Shown: positions 47,390 to 58,834 of the stretch, one piece after another
Numbering within the stretch: the stretch's first letter is position 1
How the letters are laid out: the number at the start of each line of letters is the position of its first letter
Source: Entrophospora sp. SA101
Lineage: Eukaryota; Glomeromycota; Glomeromycetes; Entrophosporales; Entrophosporaceae
Assembly: GCA_958430865.1 (NCBI GenBank)
Contig: CAUDNR010003557.1
Coordinates: 91,175 to 155,174, forward strand
Length of the DNA: 64,000 nt
Reading direction: 5' to 3'
Translations under genes and position numbers: made by a program
Notes under the pieces: model-generated
Database searches by the model: none
Seen by the model: only the letters and a program-made list of their open reading frames with translations
What the model was told of the DNA's origin: nothing

Positions 47390-47720
47390 ATATATTTCTT
47401 TTAATTTTGTTTTCTTTATTTTTATTTAGCTTAGGCCAACGCCTAAGAGGAGCAAACCCTAACTAGGTACGGTCAGTCCAGGCATTGAACCTAAAATACA
47501 ACAAACAAAGCCCAACCCGATCGCGGCTAAGCAACAATAATAAGAAAGCCTAAAGAACCGAGGCGGATATTTAGGAAAGTAAATATCTTGGGAACGTGCC
47601 GGCTCAGGCAGATAACAGAGAACTGCTAAGAAAACGTTACCGGACGGGAAGTAAAATTAGTGATGTTAGCCGTTTAAAAATTCCTTAGACGGCTAACATC
47701 ACTACCATCAAGTTATGAAA
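47390..47720 (-). mobile_element. GC-richer SINE-like candidate with internal box B-like motif
   Basis: On the minus strand this block, clearly more GC-rich than its surroundings, contains GGTTCAATGCC (47491-47481), an exact match to the tRNA-type Pol III box B consensus GGTTCRANNCC. A weak box A-like TTAGCCGCGATCGGG lies about 40 bases earlier, and the block ends in an A-rich tail (AAATAAAAATAAAGAAAAC, 47430-47405). A 15-bp perfect hairpin lies at its 5' side. The assignment as a SINE is inference from these features; it might instead be the 3' end of a LINE. Confidence 0.35.
47659..47703. repeat. Perfect 15-bp inverted repeat (hairpin), 15-base loop
   Basis: AGTGATGTTAGCCGT at 47659-47673 is followed by its exact reverse complement at 47689-47703. 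The stem is GC-richer than the region. Confidence 0.85.
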
Positions 47721-50509
47721 TTTTTTGTGGTGATGGAATTTATGGAAAGATAAGCAGTATTGCCATCGGACATGGACTGTCCGCCACTTTAAATGCCACG
47801 GAGAAAAATATAAAATATTCTTGTAAATAATGCGAGGGCAGCCATTTGGTCAACCTCGATTATTTTACGTTTATGGCCGAGAGTTTCGAGTTAGTAAGCT
47901 TTTATATTCGATGCTCGTCAATTAATTTATTTTACAAAATTAGACTGCTTACTGCCTCTTTATTGCACCTGAAAGCTTTTGGCGAATCTGTAAGCACAAT
48001 TAACAACGAATTACGATAAATAAAGATGGCCCTTCTACAAAGCAACAATGGCTCGTATAGAGTTCCTTTTTTATTTACTTTACTTTGATTTTTCTTTGGT
48101 AGATTAAAATCAGGCGTACGTTCGCAACAATTACTTTAATATTAACACAATAATCAATACATGATAATGATTTTTGTCAATAACTGTTAGCTCTATGTAT
48201 AGGTGATCAATCAGTAATAACTGTTCACTAATGCTTTTCCGATCAATCTTATCACCTTATGTTTACATTAAACCCGTTTAAAAAAAATTAAACAAAACGT
48301 TTACGCTTAACAAAAACCAACCATCAAACCTTTACTTTATAACAAAGCAAATGACCAAACCATTGCTTTCACCAAGAAAACAACCAAAATCACAAAGTTA
48401 TATACCATTCTGTTAACCAAACAGACAATTCAATCTTACTGTATAATTTCTGACCATAAAAGTGTTTTATGAAAATGTTTATCACCGAACGAATTAATTT
48501 TTAAAAAATATCAAATTTCTGTCTTTACTCTCTCTCTGAATTACCTAGTTTCACCCATTGAAAATAAAATAAAAGACTTATTTTCAATTTTTTCAAATCC
48601 AAAATTGAACCATACTAAAGAAACAGATATATTTACGCGTTTTATAACAATAATATTTTTTTTGTGAATATAAACAACAGGAACTTAAATTGAGGTAAGG
48701 AATTCTGACCAGGCACTACAAGAAAAAATAATAATTTAATTTGCTTATTAAAAGTCTGGAAATTCAAATCAAGTTTGTGAAATACAATCAGATAATGACA
48801 ACTTGTGTATACCTGTTTATGTTATCACGTATTATAAGAAAGACAAATGACCAACAAATACTGAATTTGAATTGTTTTTTTTTGAGAATTGAAATCAAAA
48901 ATAAATATCGAGAGAAAGAAAAATTAAGAATTATTAAAAGGTATACGTAATTATTGTGGTAAAGTCACATATATAGTAAACCATTCTCTTAGAATTACTG
49001 GTATAGTTCAATTATCAAAATTAGGGTTCCAACAAATCAAATTGTGGGCCTTTCTAGACATCGCTTTTTAGCAGGCTTGAGTTCATATCAAGAAATTACA
49101 AAAAATAAATGTTTCATTATCATTGATTCTATTATCAATAACTAACCCACATATAGATTTGAAAGAAAGATCTGGTGAACTAATTGTTTTTATTTGATGT
49201 AACTTTATAGAGATTTTTATTTAAATTGAAATTGCTTTTCAAAAAAAATTTAAAAGGAGTAACAATCATCCAGGAAACCTTAGATATTTTAAAGAAACCT
49301 TTCAAAAAAAAAAAATCAGGTGACAATAAATTATTTGTTGTAGGAAATTTAAATAACCGATAATAATAACAACATGATTCCTATAATCAATATGTATGTT
49401 ACACTAATATCATATGAACTGAATCCATTTGTACACTGTGTGTGCTGATCCCGAAAGCTAAATATTTATCAATTTTTAAAAAACCTGATTATCTTTCAAA
49501 TGATTCAAATTGGGCAACTATTTGCATACAATCATAGTAAACATAGTAATTTAGCTTGAATTTTAAAATGATATATCTCAGGTTCTATGCAACTTAATTG
49601 AAAAATCCAATCGTCAGTTTATAGCTTTGTTTAAGATAAACAAAATGATGATTAGGTCATTTCAAAAAGTTTTCTCTATCTTGCTGAATATCCTTTTTAG
49701 GAAAGGTATTTTTATTGAATGTGTACTTGTGATAGGCACTATACATTATCTAATAAATAAACAAATAAATAACCAAAAAAACCGGTAATTTAAAATCAGG
49801 ACATTTCTTTAGATAATGGATGATCTTTTTTGTTTGGAAACCATTTTTTCTTCCCCTCCTAATTTTTCAGCACTTACTTTACAAAAAAGGACTTGAATTC
49901 CTTTGGTTTACTTTAATATTGCTTCTAATAATATGCTGGATTAATAAAGGTGGTAAAGGCTTAACTTGTGGTTTGTACTACTAGTCCCGGACATATTAAT
50001 ATCAAAAGTCCGGGACACTTAAAGAAATGAGTGATACGTCCGCATGACTAATTGTTGTGTGACATTTTCGGACAGTGTCAATATTAATATATTTGACGGA
50101 CATTTCTTGTGTAAAACACCGAATATTTTAGAAATGATTCTTCGGTTATTTCGGAGATTGAAATTTGTTTAAAAAAATTGGTTTTGAATTATGAGTTTCG
50201 GTGTTCCATTAATAAAATACTAAATATGGACCATTGATGGATAACACGTCAACAACTTTTCAAAAAATGAATTGGCATCTTTAAATACGAAAAACGATGT
50301 TTTTATTATTATTACTATTATGATTTGTTGAATCGAAGATTTTTGTTTGTAAAAACAATAACGAGTTCTAATTGTGCTCGTAATATTTATATTAAACATT
50401 ACACACAACAATAAATGTTTGTCCAACATATCCCATTGTACTAATATTATAGATAAGCAAAATAAAATACGTTTCAATTCTTAAAAATTTAAAAATTTAA
50501 AAAAAAATA
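47721..50509. other. Intergenic, AT-rich
   Basis: No gene recognised. A 69-codon plus-strand ORF (48741-48950) and an 85-codon minus-strand ORF (50220-50477) lack recognisable motifs. TCCCGGAC/GTCCGGGAC occurs as a small inverted pair at 49984-50018. The right end is the promoter side of methyltransferase copy C. Confidence 0.4.
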
Positions 50510-51923
50510 ACGAGCAAAAATCATAAAAATTCACATCCGTTAGAAAAACATTATAATAAGATGAAAGAGAAAGAAAATTATAATAACAAAGAAGAAAAGG
50601 ATGCCGGTTATGATGATTTTAAAATCATTGACGGTAGAAAATTTATTAATGTAGAGGAATCTTGTGCATTCTTGCCTGTTGATCACAGGGTAAATTATAA
50701 GTTGGTTAATTATTAGTTTCCTAAAATTTTTCTAAAAATTTTTATTGTTTCATATAGTCAATGTCTATAATGGAAAAACTTGAAATTATATCACAACATA
50801 TATGGAATGGTAAATTTTCTTCTCCTGTGAAAGAAACATTAGATAATGGTGGTGCATTTGTAATAGATGTTGGGTAAATTGGTTGATTTTAATAATATTT
50901 AATTCAATTCTATGACAATCTAATAATTATAGATCAATTACAATTGTTCTCCCAGATGTGGACCTGCAACTTGGTTAATGTTCATGGCGGAGGAATTTCC
51001 AAAGTCATCATTTGTTGGAATTGATATAGCAATTGATTCAAAAGATTCCAAAAAAGAATTACCAACAAATATAGCAATGATTAAACATAATATACTTGAC
51101 GGTTTACCATTTCCAGATAACACTTTTGATTTTGTTCATCAAAAACATATGTTAACTGCACTAAAAATTGATCAATGGCCTTTTGTAATTGACGAACTGA
51201 TACGTATAACTAAACCTGGTGGTTGGATTGAATTTGTGGTAATTATTAATAAATATAATAATGAAGGTGGACGGATTATATTATGACGTGATAAAGAAAT
51301 ATGTTTGTATTATTAACTTTGTTATTCATATTAGGAATATGAATACTTGCCATATTCCTTTGGTCCATTGGGGAAAAAAATTTTGGCTGGATGTAAATAA
51401 CCATTTAATAAACTGTTTAATATTATTTATCAAGTCATTTAATAAATTTTATCAATTAAATATAGATGTGAAATTATGCCAATCGCATGATATAATAGAT
51501 GGAATTCATGAATTTATTGGAGAAAAATTAACAACTTCTGATGAAATAATTGAAATTAGTCATCGGTCAAAAAATTTTCCATTAGGTGGCATTGGCATAG
51601 CTGGTGAAATGGTAAAATAATATTTTGTTGATAAATTAACATAATGACCAATAGATAATCTTTATATCATTTAATTTTGTAGTACAGACGAAGTATTATT
51701 GATTCAATAGAAACAATTAGACCTTATCTCTCATCAATTATTGGAATTAGTTTAGAAGAATATGATGAAATGATTAAACAATTTGTTTTAGAATGTATCA
51801 AGTATAAATCTTATCTAAAAATTACTAGGTAAATATTTATTAGTATTTCTTTATTCCATGTTTACTAATGCTAAAAAATATATTTAATTATCTAGAATAT
51901 ATGGAAAGACAAAAGCTGATTAA
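50510..51923 (+). CDS. SAM-dependent class I methyltransferase, copy C, 7 exons, ancestral start codon lost
   Basis: Exons: 50510-50689, 50758-50873, 50956-51238, 51335-51392, 51466-51611, 51683-51828, 51896-51923 (180, 116, 283, 58, 146, 146, 28 bp), all open and in phase. The position matching the start of copy D reads ACG (50510-50512). The next in-frame ATG is 50561-50563, which would give about 301 aa lacking 17 residues of the low-complexity tail but keeping the whole catalytic domain. Motif I is 'FVIDVGCGPATW' across the exon 2/3 junction, then 'FVGIDI', 'LDGLPFPDNTFDFVHQKHM' and 'ITKPGGWIEF'. The third exon is full length, unlike copy D. It could be functional from the internal ATG, or be in early decay. 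Confidence 0.75.
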
Positions 51924-53194
51924 ATATATTAACATGATTAGTTGAACTAATTTTAATTGACTTAAGAGAACTAATACCACATTAACATAAAATTTTTAAA
52001 AAATAAAAACATTGCTTTTATTTTTTGTTTAAAGCAGAGAACTTTGGTAAAAAGCCATATTTTATTTGTTTAACAAGCAAAAGTTGGGACTAACATTGGT
52101 TAACTAGTGAGTGTTGACAATGATTGGTAACATTATTTGTTTAATAACCAAAAGATTAGTGTTAATGTAAATGTAAGGCTGTTAAATAAGCTGCTTGTTT
52201 TGTAAATAAATCGCAATCGGCCAGATAAAAATAAACAAGAATCGTAAGTGAATAAAGGAACTTTATAGAGTTTTTGAGCTTTGTAAAAGAGTCATATTTA
52301 TTTATTTACAGTTATCCTACACTATCAAGTGTGCTTATAGATCTGCCGAAACTTTCTATATATGCACAAGAGAGAGGCATTAAGCAAGAACCAATAAACC
52401 AATCAATTGACAAATGTGTATTGTTTGCAATTAACCGACAAGGGTGACCCAAAAGTTAAGCTATAATTGTTAAAAAATTAGTGTTAACAGAAAGGTTACC
52501 TTGCAATATTTTGAGATCCAGAACTGACTGCGAAAAGTCCTATATAGTTTATTATGGTTATTATTTAAATAAGGATTTAGTGTAAAGAGTAAGGTTCTTC
52601 TCTTTTGGCCCTCATTTACTTTTTGAAGATTATTTCAAACTCTTTGGCGATTATTAAATACGAGCCTTTTATTATCTATTTCAATAAAAGTGTAAAGTTG
52701 CAAACAACATAAAAACGTTTAACAATGGAATCGTTCAGAACTAATTTCCGTCTAGGGTGGTAATTAATTATTTCCAGTATTGATACAAGGATCAACTTTT
52801 CAATTATTGCAAAATCATTAACTTTAGAATTGATGCTGAAATTTCACTAAACAATTGACATTTATTTGTTTCGATTAGTGTATGTTGAAAGTATGAGATC
52901 CTAAGCAGATCGCAAAGGACGAACTTCAGAATTTCAAGGCACAAAGCCTGAAATGGTGTAGCTTACGATTCAATGATTCACGGTTATCAAACAAAAATTT
53001 AGATATAGTTATGAATGACTTATTCGACAAATAGAGGAGGGCTAACTTGTGTCAACGTGTTACATACAACCTAGCTCAACAATTTGTTAATTTGCCACTC
53101 TTTCAATAGCAATCATCGAATCATGTTTATTTAAAATTTTTTACAAAGATTTTATTAAACTTTAAAAATAAAAATAAAAATAAAATAAACAGAT
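51924..53194. other. Intergenic between methyltransferase copy C and the GC-richer ORF block
   Basis: Short direct words (GTTAACTAGTGAGTGTT; ATTAGTGTTAA at 52145 and 52478) but no coherent repeat or gene. Base composition becomes less AT-rich toward the right end. Confidence 0.35.
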
Positions 53195-54072
53195 TCAAGA
53201 AGCTTCTTCATCACTGCCACAATCTATATCCCGAACCTCAACATTATCTCCTGTTTCAACGGAAAGATCCTCTCCATCTACATTGGTGCTTTGCCCTTGT
53301 TGTTCGCCTAGTCTATCTATCGCATTGATTGATGTTTCTGATCTTGATACATTAAAAGAAGTAACAAGGCACTTTGTTTGTTTGCTGTTTCTTGTTTGTC
53401 GCATGGTGCTCGTGATGGTCTTTTATTCGACGAGCTGCACGACAGCAAGCTTGACGTTGTTGTTGTTTTATTTGACAGTGCTGAAAATGACAACGATAAC
53501 GTTGATGATTTTTGAGACTTTTTGCTTATGATCAGTAGTTTGAATCTTAACAAACATCATTCTTTCTCTTGTGGGGCTTTGCTTTGCGCTGAACTGGGGT
53601 AAGACCACTCAATCTTGCTATATATAATTTCTTTCCCATGCAGAGCTTGTCTGATACTGAGAAGATTGCCCGCTATTACAGATAACTTTGTTGCTACAGC
53701 TACAGCCGAATTCCTACAATTAAAAACTGTATAGATGCACAGGATCATCAATTTGTTAGACATAATGAAATAGTTTTGCTGACGCTACCCCCCTTTTGCT
53801 TGAATGCGCCAAACAGAGGTACGATTAACAGACCATTTATGTCAGATTCCTCGTTTAAGGCTCTCAAGCCGCTTGAACGACAGCTATCTACGCAAAGAAA
53901 AATATCATTTGACGCACGTTTAATAACACCATTTGAGATACATATTAATAATATACTGTATACAAACAACATCCATCATATAATGAACGACCATAAAAAA
54001 CTTCTTACGAATAATTCAGATCCAACGTTAAGGAACTTTTCAACCATCAACACGACCGCCGAAACGTTTTAA
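53195..54072. other. GC-richer block with overlapping unresolved ORFs on both strands
   Basis: Minus-strand frames 53195-53404 (ending in an acidic 'DCGSDEEAS' tail), 53317-53553 (Ser/Lys-rich), 53557-53763 ('SAVAVATKLSVIAGNLLS...') and 53748-53972 (hydrophobic start, then 'GVIKRASNDIFLCVDSCRSS'), and a plus-strand frame 53776-54072, all overlap. I could not join them with introns that keep phase. Codon variety and GC content are visibly higher than in flanking DNA, which hints at a spliced gene or a foreign or transposon-derived insert. No family was recognised. Confidence 0.3.
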
Positions 54073-55083
54073 AGTTTAACTTTACAATTCTTCATTCTTC
54101 ACTCTTCTGTACATAGTGCCCGTGCAAACCTTCTCGTCACTCGCAGTCTTGACGAATACAACCGATGATAGAATAGAAGTCATTCTTTTAAAAACAATTT
54201 ATTTGCATGATAGTTTATTTTAAAAAAATGTTTTTAAAAAATAAATTCAAAGAAAGTTTCTTAAAAATAAATTTCAAAAATGTGTCGTCAATTAAAAAAT
54301 TATCAGTTTATTATTATTATTTTATTGATCAAGGAGAAAAAAGATGGTTATATATCTCCAATAATAAGCATGGTTGTTGATGATTACCTAACAGTCGTGG
54401 AGGTTTTGTCACCATTATTATCGCGTTATCCTACAACATTATCTTTATTTTAATTTCAATCTAACAAAAGGATAAAAAAAAGATTAAATTTATTATATTA
54501 CAAACGATTAATGGCGGTCATAAATAACATGAAAAATCTCGTTGTATTGTTTTAAAAAAGATTATGATCTTTTATTTGATAATGATAATGAATAATCTAT
54601 TTTTTTATATTTTTAAGAAAAGCATTTATGCATCCAATTAAATTTATTTATTTTTAAAAATTAACAAATCAAATCAACTATTATTACGAGTTATTCTTAA
54701 AAAGACTTGATCAATTTCTTTAAGGAATTAAACCTGATTTTTTTTTTTTTTTTTTGTGGTGACAAAGTAGTTACTTATCTTTTAAAAAGTCTCGAATAGA
54801 AAAATTCGGGGAGTACAAAGAATTGCAATTGCATAGTAATAGTAAGGCAAAGAAACAAGGAATCGAATACAACCCAGTACAACTAACTTAAGAAAAATTG
54901 CATTATTATTATTATTGGTAAAAAAATGAAATCAAACAAATGAAAATCACAATGAAATATGTAGATCAAAGATCAACGAAACGTGCAACCACAATTAATT
55001 ATTAATTTGTTCATTTTGAATAATTAATGTTTTCAAATTTTAAAAGTTAAAAATTAATACTACAAATTAAAAATTAAAAAATA
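54073..55083. other. Intergenic, upstream of methyltransferase copy D
   Basis: AT-rich with a T16-17 run at about 54739-54755. Presumed promoter of copy D near 55000. No gene seen. Confidence 0.4.
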
Positions 55084-56528
55084 ATGGCTAATGAAACTTC
55101 ACATCCGTTAGAAAATCATTATAATAAGATGGAAGAGAACGATAATCATAATAACAAAGAAGAAAAGGACGATGATTATGATGATTTTAAAATTGTTGAT
55201 GGCAGAACATTTATTAATATAAAGGAATCTTGTGCATTTTTGCCTATTGATCACAAGGTAAATTGTAAGTTAATTAATTGTTAACTTCCCAAAACTTTCT
55301 AAAACTTCCTATTATTTATAGTCAATGTCTAAAATGGAAATTTTAGAAGTTATATCACAACATATATGGAATAGTAAATTTTCTCCTCCCGTGAAAGAAA
55401 TATTAGAGAATGGTGGCGCATCTGTAATAGATGTTGGGTAAGTTAAGTTGGTTGATTTTAATTGAGTCACCAAGCTTCTTCTACGACAATCTAATAATTA
55501 TTAATCAAATATAATTGTTCTCCCAGGTGTGGGTCTGCAACTTGGTTAATGTTCATGGCGGAGGAATTTCCAAAGTCATCATTTGTTGGAATTGATATAG
55601 CAAGTTTGAAAGATATCAAAAAAGAATTACCAACAAATATGGCAATAATTAAACATAATATATTTGATGGTCTACCATTTCCAGATGACACTTTTGACTT
55701 TGTTCATCAAAAACATATGTTTACTGCATTAAAAATTGATCAATGGCCTTTTGTAATTGATGAACTGATACGTATAACTAAACCTGGTGGTTGGATTGAA
55801 TTCGTGGTAATTATAATAATGAAAGTGAATGGATTATATTATAGTGTGATAAAGAAAGTATGTTTATATTATTAACTTTGTTATAATTAGGAATATGAAC
55901 AAAGGCCATATTCCTTTGGTCCATTGGGAGAAATTTTTTTTACTGAAGGTAAATAACCATTTAATAAATTATTTAATACTATTTATTAAACCGCTTAATA
56001 AGCTCTAACAAACTATCAATTAAATTATAGTTACAAAACTATGCAAATCACGTGGTATGGATATATCATGTTGTGAATCTATTGAAGAAAAACTAACAAC
56101 TTCTGATAAAATAGTTGAAATTAATCATCAAGCAAAAAAATTTCCATTAAGTGGTCATGGTATGGCTGGTGAAATGGTAAGATATATTATTTTTGTGTGG
56201 TGGTAATTTTAATCAATTAATATAATGGCAAATGGATAATATTTATTATTTTATACTATTTAATTATGTAGCTCAGACAAAATATGTTTGCTTCAATAGA
56301 ACCCATGAGGCCTTATTTCCCATCAATTATTGGAGTTAGTTTAGAAGAGTACGATGAAATGATTAGAAAATTTATTTTAGAAATTATTAAGCATAAAACT
56401 TATCTAAAAAGTTCTAGGTAAATATTTATATTCTCTCTTTCTTTCTTGGTATTTTTTTATTCAATGTTTATTAATACCAAGAAAATAATTATTTATCTAG
56501 AATATATGGAAAGAAAAAGGTTAATTAA
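55084..56528 (+). CDS. SAM-dependent class I methyltransferase, copy D, 7 exons, about 315 aa
   Basis: Exons: 55084-55257, 55322-55437, 55527-55806, 55891-55948, 56031-56176, 56272-56417, 56501-56528 (174, 116, 280, 58, 146, 146, 28 bp; sum 948). It starts MANETSHPLENHYNK. Tandem paralogue of copy C and inverted relative to A and B. Motif I is 'SVIDVGCGSATW', with Ser where the other copies have Pro after CG. The third exon lacks one codon ('ASLKDIKKEL' against 'AIDSKDSKKEL' in copy C). Motifs 'FVGIDI', 'FDGLPFPDDTFDFVHQKHM' and 'ITKPGGWIEF' are intact. The fourth exon ends differently from the others ('FFTEG' instead of 'LAGC/Y'), so the cap helix is diverging. Probably active. Confidence 0.86.
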
Positions 56529-57091
56529 ATATATTAGGGCTGGCTGCGTAACTCAAATGAGCAACTTGGCTAAGCTGACTAAACTATTTAGTTATGTGTT
56601 AAGCAAATTTAGTCAAGACAATTATTACTAAATTAGGCCAACACCTTTACGCGAATTGTGCAAGAGCTCTATAATCGTATTTACTACACTAAACTATGTT
56701 AATTTTTAGATAAAATTATTTTATTCATATATAAAAAAATATCATTCTGTGGTGCAAAAATAATAATAAAACTTTTCGTGCAAAGATTGACAATTAGCAA
56801 TTTAATTAGTAATTTACAAATCTGTGTTTTTTTACATTTTTCTTTCATCACACTTGTAATCGTGAAATTCAAATTAGCCAATCAGAATTTTGTATTCAAA
56901 CACCGCAAATTTTGATTTTCACGCACAACAATTTATTAAAATCTTTTTTATTTTAAATATGCAATGAATATTTTTGAATGCACTAGTTAATATTTTGAGT
57001 CAATTGATCCAATGAAATATAAAAAATGACACTTATTATTTGAAAATATTGTTATGTCCAATTGGACAAAATTTCTAACACTGTTTACTAT
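56529..57091. other. Intergenic
   Basis: 3' side of copy D and left flank of the Tc1 element. AT-rich with no gene or repeat recognised. Confidence 0.4.
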
Positions 57092-57093
57092 TA

Positions 57094-58398
57094 CACACCC
57101 CTACAAAAAGTATCGACTCACTTGATGATCCGCCAAAATAATCGAATAAACAGGTAATACAAATACTCGTTTTTTACTAAGCAAATCGATGTTGTGTATT
57201 AGTAAGAAAATGTTTTTTGAAATGATTATCATAACACTTTAAAATATCACATCGGGCTAATTGTTATTGATAATTTTATGATGTTTAAAAGTCAAATTAA
57301 AATTTTTCGAAAATTTTTCGAAAAAGTAGCACTTAGAGCTATTTTAAGATACAATGTTTTAACACATCTTGGGAACTTAGAAAATGTTGTTCCGTTTGTT
57401 CTCAAATGTATATATATACACGTTCATAATTATTGATCGAATATTCATGGGGCATTAATACAAAACGTAAAAAAAATCGTAATGAATTTTTTATGCAAGA
57501 TGATTATCATTATGCGCGAACAAACTTTAAAGGGCAATTGCGGCTGAAATATCTAACCAAAACTAGATTTTTTTTTAAAAAAAAAAAGATTGAACTTTCA
57601 ATTTGTTATTTCAATTAAAACATCATGACTCAATTAACAGACTTTGAATAATTGGATATTGGGAAGCAGATGAAAGTGTTTGCAACATTGCTGGTGCTCT
57701 CAATCATTCTCGGTCACAAGTAACTCATGCAATAAAAGCATTTAAGATCAAACTACTATTGCTCCCCAAAAAAATACAAATGAATTAATTTCTTATTTAA
57801 TGGATTAATGGGTAAATCTTGATTGTGATTATTTGCAAAAATTAGTAGACAGCATTCCTCAAAGGGTCCAAGCTGTAATTGAATCAAAAGGAAACCCGAC
57901 AAAATATTGAATAAATGAATGAAATATTTATACTTTTTTGATACTTTTGATATAAATTTAATAAAGATTTATTATGTAAAAATAGTATACAAACTGTTGA
58001 TGAAAATTTTTTCATTATTTTTACATTTTGTATTAATGCTCCATGAATATTTGATCAATAATTATGAACGTGTATATATATACATTTGAGAACAAATGGA
58101 ACAACATTTTCTAAGTTTCCAAGATGTGTTAAAACATTGTATCTTAAAATAGCTCTAAGTGCTACTTTTTCGAAAAATTTTCGAAAAATTTTAATTTGAC
58201 TTTTAAACATCATAAAATTATCAATAACAATTAGCCCAATGTGATATTTTAGAGTGTTATGATAATCATTTCAAAAAACATTTTCTTACTAATACACAAC
58301 ATCGATTTGCTTAGTAAAAAAACGAGTATTTGTATTACCCGTTTATTCGATTATTTTGACGGATCATCAAGTGAGTCGATACTTTTTGTAGGGGTGTG
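57094..58398. mobile_element. Tc1/mariner element, about 1.3 kb, with TIRs of about 370 bp
   Basis: The left arm (57094 to about 57465) and right arm (about 58020 to 58398) are near-perfect reverse complements beginning CACACCCCTACAAAAAGTAT and flanked by TA on both sides (57092-57093 and 58399-58400). The arms contain AAAAATTTTCGAAAAATTTT-type internal palindromes. Between them lies a remnant Tc1 transposase. High arm identity suggests recent activity or arm homogenisation. TIRs this long are unusual for Tc1/mariner, where 20-200 bp is typical. Confidence 0.88.
57625..57910 (+). pseudogene. Tc1-type transposase remnant, DDE core deleted
   Basis: It starts MTQLTDFE, shifts frame, then gives the N-terminal helix-turn-helix 'IGYWEADESVCNIAGALNHS' and 'RSQVTHAIKAF'. 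After a gap it resumes with the C-terminal block 'NLDCDYLQKLVDSIPQR' and 'VQAVIESKGNPTKY' plus stop (57908-57910), the standard Tc1 ending ('L..SMP.R..AVI.AKG..T.Y'). The whole catalytic DD(E/D) domain between them is gone, so the element is non-autonomous. Confidence 0.8.
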
Positions 58399-58834
58399 TA
58401 TATAATTGTTGTGCAGAGGGAAATTTGATTTTTTTACTACAGTGCAGGACACCTAATCCCGCAACTTACTGCGCCACGACGACGAATTTTGGGAAAAAAT
58501 TTCCAATCAAAAATGCAATAAAAATTGTTTTGTCATGTGATATTTCCTAGTCATTCCATAAATAGTAAAATCGGCAATAAGAATAAACATTGGGTTACCT
58601 AATATGGATGTGATCATCAACTAAAAATTCAAAAACTTTTATTTTGTTTCAATTTGTTCATTTTTATATATATATAAATCGCGTGTAACGCGACAGTTTT
58701 GGGCTTAACATAGTAAACTTGTGCAACTTTGAGGCTTGATCTCTCCATGTGGTGTAATTAATGCCGATCATTTCTTAAAATTGAATACCCGCTATGTTGG
58801 TCACACCATCATCCATGACTGAATCATAAAATGT
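58399..58834. other. Spacer between the Tc1 element and the LINE fragment
   Basis: Contains ATCCCGCAACTTACTGCGCC and ATCGCGTGTAACGCGACAG, GC-richer words typical of transposon ends, but no open frame. It may be the ruined 5' part of the LINE or its insertion site. Confidence 0.35.

Noticed and set aside
47659..47703. Rho-independent terminator
   Set aside because: A perfect hairpin, but there is no bacterial operon and no T-tract at the proper place; the region is eukaryotic.
57433..57618. 61-codon ORF containing 'FFMQDDYHYAR', reminiscent of the QDNA.H block of Tc1 transposases
   Set aside because: It lies partly inside the left TIR and upstream of the HTH, the wrong order for a transposase; chance similarity or a rearranged scrap is more likely.
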